Shown here one piece after another: positions 48,801 to 61,664 of a stretch of 64,000 nucleotides of DNA (its first letter is position 1; every line of letters starts with the position of its first letter). Origin of the DNA: Thamnaconus septentrionalis (lineage: Eukaryota; Chordata; Actinopteri; Tetraodontiformes; Monacanthidae). A program made the translations under genes and the position numbers. The DNA is taken from positions 5,044,515-5,108,514 of the forward strand of contig CM020508.1 of NCBI GenBank assembly GCA_009823395.1. The letters run 5' to 3'. The notes under the pieces are model-generated. The model did no database searches. It had not been told where the DNA came from and was given only the letters and a program-made list of their open reading frames with translations.

Positions 48801-51326
48801 AGCAATGAGAAATGTGCTCAGGACAAATAGTCTGGGGTGTCTCGTTTGAGGACGACGCTGATTAAAATAAACCTTCTGTAAGCAGTTTCCTGGTGTTTTA
48901 AACTGTTGTTTAGTCGTTAACAGCTCAGTGTGAGGTCATCGCTAAAGCTGAGCCAATCAAACGGACCTTAACTTCGATGCTGGGCTTAACTCTGTCAAGT
49001 AAGAGAATTTCTTTAAATATTATTTTCTCAGAGTCAGAGTTTATTTTGTTCAAATTAAAGCAATATGTTGTTGACAGTGGAACGGTGACCCAGTGGTAAT
49101 AGTGACAAACTGCCTGAGAATTACACATGCAAAAAAAAAAAAGTAGCGGAGCCCATTGTGGAGATATGACTGCAGCATCTCCACTCCCGGTGTTTAAAAT
49201 GGAAACAGGAAAAAAAAACACCCTGTGAAAAACACCTGTGTGAACCCAACAGAAACCAAGCGGCAGATGTTCCCTACCATTCTTGTTCTTGATGTCTGGC
49301 CGGGCTCCACTTCTGAGCAGCTTCTGGGCGCACTGCTTCTGGCCGCGGTAGGCGGCAGAGTGCAGCGGAGTGTTTCCCAGTAGGTCCGTGCAGTTGATGT
49401 CTGGAGGCTTTTTCCTGCTGAGCTGCGGTAAACAGAGAGGTCAGGCAAAGATGCACGTGGGTGTCAGAGCCAATCTGTCCTGCATAAGCCGCTGGGAATG
49501 TTTTTGGATTTTTGATTATTAACTTTTATGCCCTTTGGCCACGTTGTGCGGGTTTCCCATCTCTACTGCCACGGGCGATTTGCTTTAGAAATGAGATGAG
49601 GGCAGGTAAATTTGCAAATAGGTAGCAGCAGGAAGCAAGTGCGCTGTAGACCAACAGCAATCCTATAAGGTACTTTCCAGGTCAATAGCACAGTCTGTTA
49701 TTCCCCCTATAGCGTGAAGAATCATTTTTCCCCACAGGTGGGGGATTCGCAAGACCCCAAATCTCTTCTTAAATGCCAAACTCGAGGTGCCAGCGCAGGA
49801 AAATTGAGGAGATTCTGAGCATCCTCAGTGGATGCTGAGCACCAAAAGAAAAATTTGCTAATGATTTCTGGGAGATTGAAAGATGTGTTTCTTTTTTCCC
49901 AGTGCAACATAGTAATTATTAATCTCATCTTGTAGGAACCATCACACATTCATCAAACGCTGCCATGGCTTGATGATTTTTGATCTGATCAATAAATCTA
50001 ATTGGTACTAACCAGCCGCGTCAAAGCTGAGAGGTCTCCTTCTCGAGCTGCATCCAAGAGCTCCTCCTCCAGTTTCCTCTCCTCCGTCCTCTCCGCCGCT
50101 GGTGTCCAAGACAGCAGGCAAAACGATGCATGAATATAATGGTTTAGACGTTGAACGAGTAGCTCGTATGGAAAAATTGAGGACCAACATGTCAAATGTG
50201 CAGGCTGACAGCTAAACATTCCCGTTGAAAAATTAGTGGAGAGCGAGTGTCTCTCACCTTCGAGCATGCTTCTGATCTCAGGATTTTGAGTGACATCTTT
50301 GGGAGTCTGTGCTGTCCCATTGATGACAGTAGCACATGCATCATAGTGCAGCAGCAGCATGACAACCTCCTGATCAATATTTAATTGATTGGTTTGATTG
50401 ATTGACGTACGGCATGGATGAATGAATGCGCGCAAGAAAAAAAAAAAAGAAGCACACAGTCAGGAAAAAGAGATGAGAAGAGCACAGAGAGAAGATGAGA
50501 CGTGTTCAGGTACCTTCCTGCCGGTGAAGGCGGCTTTGTGCAGCGACGTGTCTCCAATGTTATTGGATAGGTTAACGTCTGCGCCCGCCTGCAGGGTGCG
50601 CACACTCATGTCAGCTCAGTTGTCCCGTGGTCAATCCTTTAATTGTGAAACACCTCAGCCCTACCTTTAACAATTCCTCCACGACATCTTTGTGTCCAAA
50701 GTAACTGGCCAAGTGAAGCGGCGTCCAGCCCAGGTTGAACTTCTTCTTTCCTGAGAAATAACAGACAACGTTGAAGGGCCCCGACGATGGAACATTCACT
50801 CTAAACCAACCCTGGAGTCAGTGATGAGAAAGCGTTCATCCTCTGTTTCTGCTGCTTCCTCCATTTCTCAGAAAGTGTATGAAGAAACACAATTGGATAT
50901 CCGCCTTTGTGACACTTTTAAAGGTGATTGAGCACACGCCTCCAGCCCCCTGCCTTGTTTTGGTCCCTTTCCATATACAGTATGTGGCAGTGCCAACAAA
51001 GCATCTGTAGTAAATGGAGGGTAAAAGCCAAAGTTTTAGCAGGAGGCTGCAAACAAAGGGTTAAATATGCTGTTTTTTTTTATTATTAATCTTTCAAAAC
51101 TGGTCATCTGCAATATGGCAGAACAATAATGAAACGTAGGCAACCTTTATTACACACGGCGATTCATCTTATCTGTATCGTTCATCAAAGTAACTTAACT
51201 ACCTTTGCAGTTTATGTTGATTTGCGTCTCTTCCTTGATCTTGGACATGAGGAGACCTCGAATTCCTGCCAGATCTCCATTTCGAGCAAACTGCAGGAAC
51301 TTTTCTTCTGGGTCCAGTTCCTCCAT
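35006..51326 (-). CDS. osbpl1a: OSBPL1A, oxysterol-binding protein-related protein 1 (long form, ORP1L)
   Basis: Late-endosomal sterol and phosphoinositide sensor that recruits ER VAP. Exons: 51326-51203, 50750-50665, 50588-50514, 50369-50258, 50098-50013, 49422-49278, 48430-48363, 48287-48249, 47452-47379, 47265-47202, 47089-46991, 46438-46313, 46209-46128, 45431-45325, 42773-42611, 41668-41479, 40727-40652, 40002-39868, 39345-39248, 39161-38979, 38225-38118, 37903-37814, 36928-36802, 36635-36534, 36451-36329, 36218-36128, 35108-35006. About 958 aa (human 950) if one missing base near 36390 is allowed. Ankyrin repeats: LGWTPLHLASYFGH, GDTSLHKAAFTGRK, LGNTPLHSAAYRGQ. PH domain about 235-335; FFAT-like EDEFHDAVS about 475-483; ORD with EQVSHHPPVSAF (about 660) and end YWDRNYSQLPDIY. 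The start MEELDPEEKF follows a probable 5' UTR acceptor. Head-to-head with IMPACT. Confidence 0.95.
35109..36127. other. OSBPL1A last intron with tetranucleotide repeats
   Basis: About 1 kb without coding signal. It has (ATCT)n tracts at about 35840-35872 and 36024-36071. Confidence 0.7.
38445..38585 (-). repeat. Dispersed palindrome-core repeat, copy at 38.5 kb
   Basis: Read on the minus strand it starts CATATTTAGCCCTCTG (about 38562-38547) and ends with a 24-bp near-palindrome (38468-38445) centred on TGTGACATCACA. Other copies at 44.2, 46.7, 54.3 and 62.8 kb share both blocks or the palindrome. Family unknown to me. Confidence 0.5.
39720..39826 (-). repeat. MITE-like repeat end (TTTAAAGGTCCACTGTGT)
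   Basis: On the minus strand it begins TTTAAAGGTCCACTGTGT, the start of a very common teleost non-autonomous element. A diverged copy on the other strand starts at 45633. Confidence 0.5.
43020..43385 (+). mobile_element. 3' end of an L2-like LINE in OSBPL1A intron
   Basis: A frame reads TWGDRAFSIAAPTLWNSVP then DLQTFQTHLKTHLFRAAF and stops. This is the conserved C-terminus of L2-type reverse transcriptases. Downstream come CAAAAGCGCTATTAAAATAAA and a (TTC)n tail, the element's 3' end. 5'-truncated and antisense to OSBPL1A. Confidence 0.75.
44090..44260 (+). repeat. Dispersed palindrome-core repeat, copy at 44.2 kb
   Basis: GCATATTTAGCCCTCCT near 44090 is followed at 44217-44240 by GCCCGTTGTGACATCACAAG plus GGGC, a near-perfect 24-bp palindrome. 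In OSBPL1A intron. Confidence 0.5.
45633..45745 (+). repeat. MITE-like repeat fragment (TTAAAGGGCCAGTTTGTAAT)
   Basis: TTAAAGGGCCAGTTTGTAAT, then TTTAGTAGCACCTAGTGG. It matches the start of the teleost repeat also present in reverse at 39826-39720. Confidence 0.5.
45796..45867. repeat. (AC)n microsatellite
   Basis: About 36 uninterrupted AC units in an OSBPL1A intron. Confidence 0.97.
46600..46795 (+). repeat. Dispersed palindrome-core repeat, copy at 46.7 kb
   Basis: AATTTAGCCCTTTGTTTGCA (about 46613-46632), then GGGTGGAGCCGACAACC, a GGGGTGTTAG block and CCCCTTTGTGATGTAACAAG (46771-46790). Same block order as the 62.6-62.8 kb copy. Confidence 0.5.
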
Positions 51327-52676
51327 GAACCCCTGCAGAGGACACGCAGCTATGAACAGCTAAAATGGAAGTCCACTTAAGTGAGCAAAATAAAAAATGT
51401 TTTATTTTAAGGCCCCTGCATAGTGTTCAGTTCCTTTACTGAAATGACTGTGGACTGCACTTTTTAAATAATGACTAACTGCTTGCAGGCAGGCAACTGC
51501 TTGCTGCTTCTTGCTCAAGAAACCATCATCTGTTATTGTTCAAGAGAGAGAAAAAAAACAGTCACAAGACTGACAAGGGGGTGGAGACAGAGAGAGAAGG
51601 AGAGAGAAAGAGAGAGAGAAAAAAACAACCGTTGCTGGACAGAGACAATAAAATGTGACTGATTACAAAAGGTGGCACAGTCACCAGACGAGCTTGACAG
51701 GAAAGAAGCACGTCCATTCCCCTTTGCACAGCACAAGTTCACATGACTCTCTCAATAGCGGCGAGCCACACACCCACCTACACTCCCACACGACAGGAAA
51801 GCTCAAAGGCATCCCACGACAAGTCACATGGCAGTGACGGGGAATTCGTAAACGCCCTTGACAGTGGATGACAAATCAGAGGAGCGCTGAGCAATGAGAG
51901 CAGAGCTGAGCCCCGTCTGAACCTGAAACACCGGGCCGCTGAACGGAATGTGACAGTAACGGTCACAGAGCAGGTCTTTGTACTCCGCATGTTGGCCTAA
52001 TGCTGCATAAAGGATTACCTCGTGAAACTCCAGCTCCACACAAAAACATCACAACTCGCTCACTCAATGGTGCTTCGGCGTTGAAACACTCCACAACCCC
52101 CAGTGGATTTATGGTGGTCTGTGTGGTGACCTCTCTGTGTGGTTGCCCGCATAGTCTCTGACGCAAAGAACACCTAAAAAATAACCACTGTTTATTGAGG
52201 ATGATAAAAACTATTATTTCTCCTCTTCTGAGCATCATTCCTCTTCATCCACTCTTCATTAAATATGATCTTATCTTGCAGGGTAAGTCAGTGACAGTTA
52301 AGTGAATGCAGGCTTTCATAAGCAGTGAATGCTGTGATCATGGTTTATGACCACCATAAGTGATCAATTTAGTCAAATATAACTACAAACTATAAACATC
52401 TTTGTGAATTTGCTGTCAACAATGGTATGCCACTCTAATGGTGATCAACCTCGCAGTACCATCTACTGTTTGCTGCCACCGTTTCTTATCACATCTGAAG
52501 GATCTGACTCCATCTTCCACCACTGTTGTCCTGTTTGTTTTGCTCACAGCCAATGCATTCTTGCATTCTTGGCGGATTAGAATCTGTCAGCATGAGACCA
52601 GCAAATACGCACGATTCCACCGAAAGCAGCTGTGACAGGACAACAGAAAGAAAGAAAGAAAGAAAGAAAGAAAGGT

Positions 52677-52707
<31 letters not shown>

Positions 52708-53460
52708 GAGAGGAGGAGGAGAAAGTCTTTCCGCTCACAGTTACTGCTTTCACCGGCACTGCACTGCGAGGTCAGTCCCGGGGTGTTCAGCTCTCACGCG
52801 GACAGTCGCTCTAGGGCTGCATGTGACGTCCTAAGCCCCCCTGAGCAGTTTCCTGGTTTCCCCGCTGCTCCTCTGCAAGACGGGCGGCGACATAAAGGCG
52901 CGGGGTTGCCGTCACACACAAACTGAGCAAAGTCCCGTCAGACTCCTGCTGGCTGTGGGGACACGCGGCTTCCTCTGTTTCAGCCTCGCACAAACTCACA
53001 GTTCGACACACATACACTCACAGTTGCACCGACACACCTCTGTTGTCTGTTTACACTGGCATCAGCTGATATTTGACATACGGAACTTGTCCGAGCAGCA
53101 CCCAGATGACTTTCACAATAAAAGTCCCATACTTTTATTTCACGAGGAAAACCTTGAGTGTGCCGCTGACAGAGGTTGATTTATCACGCCAAACAAGAAA
53201 ATGTATATATGTCCTCATTTAAGAGGCAAGAATTGTAGCTTACGACCCTTAGCATTGAGCGCTTTAGGCACCTCGTCTTTACTTGTTGAAAACCAACATG
53301 GCCTGACCCGGAAGTAGAAAAACTAGCTGCACTAGGAGAAGCTGACGTTCAGAATTATATCAACGTGTTGCGAGTTGCTTCGTTTCGCGAGTAACATGCG
53401 ATTTAAAAGATCAATTCTGCGTCTTTGTAGGTGACCGTTCGATGTTGGCGAATCTATCAA
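51327..53460. promoter_or_regulatory. OSBPL1A / IMPACT head-to-head interval
   Basis: 2.1 kb between the two start codons. The acceptor just before the OSBPL1A ATG (minus CTCTGCAG|GGGTTC) implies at least one upstream non-coding exon here, not located. It contains a long (AAAG)n tract (about 52644-52709) and AG-rich sequence near 51545-51630. The IMPACT promoter probably lies just before 53461. Head-to-head order of these two genes is also found in human. Confidence 0.5.
52644..52709. repeat. (AAAG)n microsatellite
   Basis: About 15 AAAG units with one GGTA interruption, between OSBPL1A and IMPACT. Confidence 0.95.
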
Positions 53461-56400
53461 ATGGCAGATGACATAAATCCGGGAAAAGAGGGAGATCTTC
53501 AGTCTCAGGTGAACTGGACTTTGACAGGACGGCTGATAAAGTTCTCGCAAAATTTTCATCAGTGCACTTGGCAATAAGAACACGATTAATTGGATGGTTT
53601 CTCGGAGGGAAATCTGCTTTGTCTGTTGGTCTCAACAGTTTTAGAAACACACAGCACTCTTGTGCTTTATTATGTACAAGAACAAGTGTTACAATTTGGG
53701 TTTCAACAGACTTCATGTGAAGTGACTTTTGATTAGAACCTATTATTGATACAGAGGATGAACATACAAAAGACATTTTAAAAAAGAAAGAAAAAAAAGC
53801 ATAATTGATATTCCAATCAAATAGCACTTCTTGCATTTTGTATATTGTGACAGTCACTGCCAGCATATCATGTGTTAACTTGCAAAATGAGTATTTCGAA
53901 GTGAATTGACCACTTGTGCAATGTAAGTGGGTATAGTGTTCCATGCCCTTTTATAATGCAACATTGAGAAATGGGTTTACTCCATGTACCTGCATATGTC
54001 CTACACAATAGACAGGCACATGACTTAAAGCTTTAAAAAATATCTCTATATAGCCCACATTATGCCAATTTCTTGGGTGTTTATTGTTTTCATCCTGGAG
54101 GTCAGTGGAGCAGCCTTCACACTTGCTTATTAAAAGAAATGTGAAAACAGCTCTGAGCTCCGTCTTTCCAGCTTTCGGCTAATTTGTTGACCATGCAACA
54201 AGTGATGCTTTCCAAGAGTTAAACCAACACCAAACTGAGGATTCAGTGAGTTAGTGGAGCCCTTAGTCATGTCACAAGGGGTGTAACTCCAGAACTGGAT
54301 GTTTTAGCACATAGTTTCTGAAAAGTGAGGAGCAAGCTCATAGAAGAAAACGATAGACCTGTCATGTCTGGGGTGTGAATTTATCTTAAATAACACAAAA
54401 TCAAAAGGACAGGAAGGCAGTAGATTGTGCCCCAGGACACACTGAAGTGTGCTCATGATGAATGTTTATGCTGTGTTCTTGCTTCCCCTCTGTCAGATTG
54501 AAGAGGTTGAGGCCCTGTCCTCCATCTACGGGGATGAGTGGTGCGTTATAGATGAAGCCTCCAGGATATTTTGCATTAAAATATCCAATGATCTGGAAGA
54601 GCCAAAACTGACAGCGTGTTTGCAGGTAGGGGGAAAAAAACAACACCTTGCATGTTAATCACAAGCCTCTAGCGTTATTGTGTTGGTGCCATGTGCCTTA
54701 TGCTCCCCTCCCTATTGATCAGATAATTTTGCCTCCTGATTATCCGAGCGCTTCGCCCCCTATCTACCAGATCAAGTAAGTCCATTTGCCTTTCAAATTT
54801 ATCCTCGTGCTGATGTGCTGAATTGATAGAACAACATCCCCACTCGAAGGCCCACTTGTCGCTCCACTCAAATCCTTTATTTGTTTTTTGGCTTCTGCAG
54901 CGCAGCATGGTTGCGGGGCTCGGAGAGGGCCAAATTGGCAAACAGCCTGGAAGACCTCTACGTGTGAGTGCTCCTTCTCATTTCTGACTTTGCAAGGAAG
55001 CCGTGGAGGGTGGCTCTGCTATAATAGAAAGAGAGAGAGTGAGAGGGAAAAAAAAAAAAACCTCTTTCATTTTTTTTTCTTCCACTGCCGAGTTTTTTGT
55101 GGTCCGAGTCTCAAAAAGAATGTGGCTTGATATGAAATATTCCAATTTATCAGGGAGAACATGGGGGAGAGCATCCTCTACCTGTGGGTGGAAAAGATTC
55201 GTGAATTCCTGGTGGAGAAATCGTGGAGCACAGACGCAGGTGAGGCTGGGAGAATGAATGGTTGACAGACGTTTACTTTATCATGCTGTTGTGACTCAGG
55301 GTTGAATTTTTATTGACTTGTGCTTTTACCGATTAGTCCCGAACCAGTGAGAGCAGGGGGCTGATGATGGCTGGCACAGAGCTTCATCTCTTTTTAATAG
55401 CACAACTCTTACATGTCAGAGCATAATCTAGCCTCATGTGACATATATCATTAATTTGTTTACTAATGCAAAATGCAAAGGCAGACACTGTTCTGCAAGA
55501 AATAAAAAAAATAAAATAAATTCTTATAAGTGCCATATTATTCCAATTTTTAAATCTTTCATTTTGTTCTTGAACTCTAGCCCCCACAATGAATCATCCA
55601 AATAAATGAGAAGGCATTTTCATGTTGGGAATAGGTTTCACTGTCCTATTTTTTTGAGCTAATTGACAGTAAAACACACACACTTTTATTGTAACTGTGG
55701 TGAAGTGATTTTTCTTTTTTAATAGGACCTTTAAATCTGCACAGCTCTGCAGCACGTGTTTACAGAGCACTTGAAAAACTGCCATCTGGGTTGCCTTCTT
55801 CTAATCTGAGAAAATATTCTAATTTTCTTTGCAAACAAAAGAATTTTGAATATCCACAAAACAAACATTTATGTCTTTATCCAAAAGTCACAATTAAATA
55901 GCGTTTCATGTGTTTCAACAGAAGAACAAAAATTGAAACCTGAAATATGTATGATAAATACAAAAATATTAACCTAAAACACTGTTGTTTCTTTCGCTTC
56001 TAAGCTGGTGACAGCTGCAGACGCGGATGTTGTTTCTATGATGCAGATGGTGCATGTTTTCTTTAAAAAAAAAAAAATCCTCCAACAAATTAATATTTTT
56101 GTAAATCACTGCAAGCGGTGTACAATCGTTCCTTCTTTTTTTTTTTCTTCTTTCCCCCCCCCGATGTCTGCCTCGCTCTCCTGCTGAGTGTTTGGGGTCA
56201 AATAAGGCAGCCTTGCAGGTGGGGGCGTTGCATGAACCCCCAGACTTGCAGGCGGTTTGAAACCGTCGGGGGGCTCTCGGCAGGGGGGTGGCAAAATAAC
56301 CCCCTTCGGCACCACGCACGGCCTCGTGTCAAGTGGTGGATTAACACACGATGAGCCCAATGCGGAACGCTCCAAATACCGGCGTCATCGCCGGCTGAAG

Positions 56401-59400
56401 ATGCTGCTGCTTCCACACCAGTCGAAGAACATGAGAAAATCCACACCTGATACACTTTATGCACCTGTAGTTATGAGGTGATTTTAGACACCTCAAGGAT
56501 GAAAGCAGTGTTTTTAACGCTGTTGGTTAACAGCCATGACGAGTGAGAGAGGAGTGTGCTTGGTGATGGTCAGTCTGGATAAGAGGAGCACCAAGACTGA
56601 TAGGCAGGGGTGTTAAAAGACCCTCACCTGTCTCCAAGTGCCTGCACTGATTTAAGATCCGTATCGAAGTAATGCCTTCTGTTGGCTCGGCGGGGATCTT
56701 TTAAGGCGTGAAAAAGAGTCGAAGCCAGCCAATTTAAAGATTTGGACCAGTGTCACCTTGCACGGCTCACCTGCCGGCGAGGCCCAAAAGTGCCTATTAT
56801 CAAGCCGGGCCTGCCTCTTTTGACCAACGAGGTTGAAAAATATTACCTGGCCACCCACTATTGTGACGCGCCGTAAATTGTCCTCTCCCTGTGATTCATG
56901 TGGTAATAAGTATAACTGGTCAGAGCACTTCAGCGCAGAAGGGGGAGGACAGAAGGTTTTTTTTTCTTTCTTTTTGTTCAGATCAGATGTCACGGACACG
57001 GTGGGAGGCAGTGAAAAAAGGAGAGCCTGATAACATTTGGAGATGCTTATTTCACAGTGAAGGAAATGAAAAGTGGATAAACATTACGGCGAGGAAAGTG
57101 GAAAGAAATATAAAAAAGACGTACAAGGTCTTGTGATAAAGTCCGATTTAACAAAACGTAAAATATGAATCTGAATCTGAATGTGAAGCTTCTCTTTCCT
57201 TTTGATGAACCACTGCAAAAAACCTTCCAAGTAAATAAATGTATAATATTAAGCATGACAACCTATTGCCGTGGGTTTACAATAATGATAAAAGCGGATA
57301 AAATTGCAAAAACAAAAATGAGAGGACTTCAGTGAAGGCGACCAAATGATTCTTGAGTTCTAATGAGGCCGGTCCGTATTATACAGGACAGGTGGTCGTT
57401 TAAAATTCACGCCGGCCTCATTCCAGGGGGAAAGGTCAGTTGGCTGGAAATGCTGCTTTGTGGACAGGTGCAAGTTCCTCCGCTCACAGTTCAGCAGGGG
57501 AGTCGGTGGCCACACGCCGTTTCACATCTCACAAGCTGTTGCTCCGAACCGGCGATGATGCAGTCGCTGGAGCGGAAACAGACTTCAATCTGGGAGAGAG
57601 GGAGGGAAAAAAAAAAAAAAAACTCAAAATAATTGATGTGAGAGATGCTCGGAACAGAATCCCCACTGGCAGATAAAAGTTGGATCAAAGTGGAGGAAGA
57701 GTTTTGGTTTTAGACTCTCAGGGGCCCGAATGTTCCGTGAAGGAGTCGCACCAAGTCTGAGATTAACTGAGAGGTCTTTGTCGAGCGTTTTTCGTTGTCA
57801 AAATTCTTATCGGGCACATTTACTTCACCAGTTTCTCAACAGATGCACATTTCCCACAATCAGTACCTGAGCCTACACGGTCCAGGATCCTTGGCACTGT
57901 AAAAAAAAAAAAGGGGAGGGTTGAAATCAGCATTTTTTTCTGCCCTAAATGTACCTGCATGCGAAGTAGTAATTCATTTTTAAAATGTGGTCGATACACT
58001 TTTTGGACCCCTGTTTCCATAACAACAGACTCTGGTCCCATTTAGTCAGCAAGCATGAGACACTTTTATTCAATAAGACAATTTCAGCACACACACACAC
58101 ACACACTTTTCCTTTCCCAGTTGATGTGGGGGCAAAAAAATGAAATTAATAATTGTGAAAATCAGAATCTTTCACAGACAAATCTCCACTAATCTCTCTG
58201 AATCACTGCTGTTTGTTCTGAAGTCTGCTGGTCTGTAAAAGCCTGACGGGACTGCAGCACTGCTCGCATTGATGCCATGTACAAACTGCCTCGGAATGTG
58301 TCACTTTGATAATGTCACTAAGGAGCTGCCCTCAGTGTCTTCGGTGAGTGGCGTCACCAGGTCGGACTCGCAGCCAACACCTCTCACCTGTTGCAGCCGA
58401 CCAGCCGGAGAAAGTGAACCTGACGGCAGAGGAGCAGGTGGATGAAGACGACGACGATGATGACGAAGACTCCGACCTTCCAGACTTCAGCTCTCTTAAA
58501 GTGAGCGCCGAAGAGGCTCTTCTCTTCGTGGATCATGCCAACGGTGCGATTCATCACAGTTTTATTGAGATTTTGCTTGTGAAGGTCACGGGTTCAATTC
58601 TGGGCCTTTCTGTGTGGAGTCTGCATGTTCTGCCTGGCTGTGTCTCAATTCAGGGTCTGCATCCTTCGTCGGCTGGGTCCTCCGTCGGCCAGCGGGTCCT
58701 TCGGAGGACCGGCTGATGGAGGACGAAACCAAACCCGCGTTCCCGGTAACCAAATGGGACGGTTTAGCCTTCTGCGTATTTCCTGGTTGCTACACCGCCA
58801 TTCTCTACTGCTGGCCAACCACAGAAGTGACGTTTTTATAGCATCAAGCTAACCATTGGTTTGCCATCCAACCATGACGTTGGCTGTTCAAATAAGTAAA
58901 AACCCTACTACCGGTAAAAACTTCATATGTTATGTGAAATTTCAATACTTTTATTTATATGTCGTGTCTTTACCAGTAGATGCCGCCATTACTGCGGCCT
59001 TCCCAGGATCCACGATACAGGAGGTCGCGAAGGATAGCAGTGGTGAAGGGGGCATTTGGAGTCTCCTTTGAATTTTAGTGAATTTGGGACAAGCCTTCGC
59101 GCAGTGCTGTGACGCAACTGGCCTTCAGATGCAAGCTTCAAAGGCTGCAGACCCTGAATTGAGACACAGCCCTCGTGTAATGTCAGTTTTTTGTAGGTGT
59201 GTGTGAGAGAGAATGTTTGTCTTTCTACGTGGGCCTGTGATGAACTGGCAACCTGTCACCCTGCTTTCACCCTTTGAGAGGTGGAGAGGCTCCAGCAGAC
59301 GCTGGCAACCCTGAGTGAAGATGGATGGATGGATGGTTGTGCGTTTTTTAAATGTATTCCCCCTCTCCCTGCAGATGAGGAGGTTCCACCGATCCGACAC

Positions 59401-59897
59401 GGAGACGCCATCACCGACCGACGCAGCACCTTTCAGCCTCACTTGGCGCCTGTGGTGACTCCCAAACAGGTACCCGCCCACGTCTGAAAACATTCATTCA
59501 TTCATCTTCTATACCCGCTTATTCCTGTTCAGGGTCACGGGGGTCTGCTGGAGCTGTCTTAGGGCGAAGGCAGGGTGACACCCTGGACAAGTCGCCAGTT
59601 CATCAGGGCCACATAGAGACAGACAACCATTCACACTCACATGCACACCTACGGACAATTTAGAATGTTCAATTGAGCTCACAATTGAACATTCTAAACC
59701 CGGAGAGAACCCGGAGAGAACCCACGCAGACACGGGGAGAACATGCAAACTCCACACAGAAAGGTCCCAGGCCCGGGCCCCGGAATCGAACCCACGACCT
59801 TCTTGCTGTGAGGCGGCAGCGCTAACCACTGCGCCACCGTGTCGCCACGTCTGAAAACCTCAGAGTTAATGATGCCTCTGTTTACGTGCCCAACGCC

Positions 59898-59989
<92 letters not shown>

Positions 59990-61584
59990 CACGCACGCGC
60001 ACACCTGTTGCTTCTAATATCTGTGAAGTGTGTGAACTGACTCAGCGCAGTTTTTCCCCCTTCGCCAAATCACTCGTGTCAACTCGGGTCATCAAGTGCG
60101 GTTGGCTCTCCTCCGCTGTGCCGCGGAGTCCCGCTAAAAGCCTCCACCTGCTGGGAAGGAGCTCTTTAGACGGAAATATTTACAGACTCGGCTGCCCCGC
60201 GGGACCAGATTGACCAACACCGACTCGACACCTGTACGCATATGTCAACGTGACAGTCCTGCTGTGGGCGGCTAAGTCAGGGGAAAAGATCTAATTCGGT
60301 GGAAAGCAAGTGGAGGAGGCTCAGCAGCAGCAGCAAGCACAACTTTTCGCGGACGCTCTCCGCAGCTCTTGGTATAAAACTTGTCAAAAATGCCAGCACG
60401 CACCCCCCCCCTTCATTCACAGAACACAACTCTTGCTGAGATCACACAGCGTCGCTTATATTGCAACGGGATATATTCTGGCTCCTGACGGCTGACTGAG
60501 CTCGCTGCTGTCGACGCGGCGCTGCTCCGCTGCTCAGGTCGACACCGAGCGGGGCCGAATGAGGCCGTGCAGTTAGTGTTACAGCAGCGGAGCTGATGGC
60601 ACGCTGCCATCAACACGACTGGATGAACATGCTGCTGCTGGAGCCAAACAAATGTCTGCTGCTGCTGCTGCTGCTGCTAAGTTCCGTTAGGTGCAGTCTC
60701 TTCCACTGCAGCAGCCAGTAGCTGGTTCTGTCTGGCTGCTTGGCTGCTGGTGCAGTAAAGTGCCGGCACGTCGGGCCAGCCGTCAATCTCACAGAACCTC
60801 CCCCAGCTGCTGAGTCTGGAGTTAAACCTCTAAATTAGGAAGGTAATTAGCACGCTCTGAGAATACCTTGATTATTCACCAGCCACAACTCAAGGTGTTC
60901 TGGTTTTTTGACAGTATGTCACTGCTTTGTGCTGCCGGGTTTGGGGTTTTTTTTTGAAACAGAAATATATTTTTCTTAACCTTGAAACTTTTCGAGTTAT
61001 TTCAGACACGCGAGGTCTTTAGTTCACCAGAAATTTAAAGAAACGAAAATGTTTTTAATGACTAATTGAGCGACGGTATGGATATAGTGTGATTTCAATG
61101 ATCTCAAAGAAAGCCTGAACTGCGTGGACGCCTTTCGAGGGCAGCAGCCGTTAATTGAAGTCCGAGTAATGACCTTTGGATGTGGAAATAAAAAAAATTA
61201 TAATTTGCTGAAGTCATCCAGAGTGAAAAAGTGAATTTAGCCACTCGGGGGAATTATTTAATTTAAACCATGTTGGTGTAGAATGTGTACTTAGAGGCAA
61301 CGTGAGTGAAGAGCAGATACGTGCAGAATTAAATGATGATTTAGAAAAACAAACAAAAAAAAAACAAATATATTTATATATATTCTATGATGATCCCAAA
61401 AAAAAAACCGAAAAAAAAAAAAAACCCTCTCTGTGTATGGAGTGGCTGTGTGGTCTGCGCTGGGTGGAAGTGGGGGGAGGTCACTCTTGTCTTGTCTTGT
61501 GTCGCAGGTGAAGACGGTCCTGGAGAAGCTGTGCGAAAACAAGAAGATCGCCAGCGCCACTCACAACATTTATGCCTACAGGTT

Positions 61585-61664
<80 letters not shown>

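Noticed and set aside
55981..56481. GC-rich patch in IMPACT intron 5 as an extra exon
   Set aside because: No frame fits the phase 1 junction between exons 5 and 6, and the flanking exons join directly to give the expected acidic linker.
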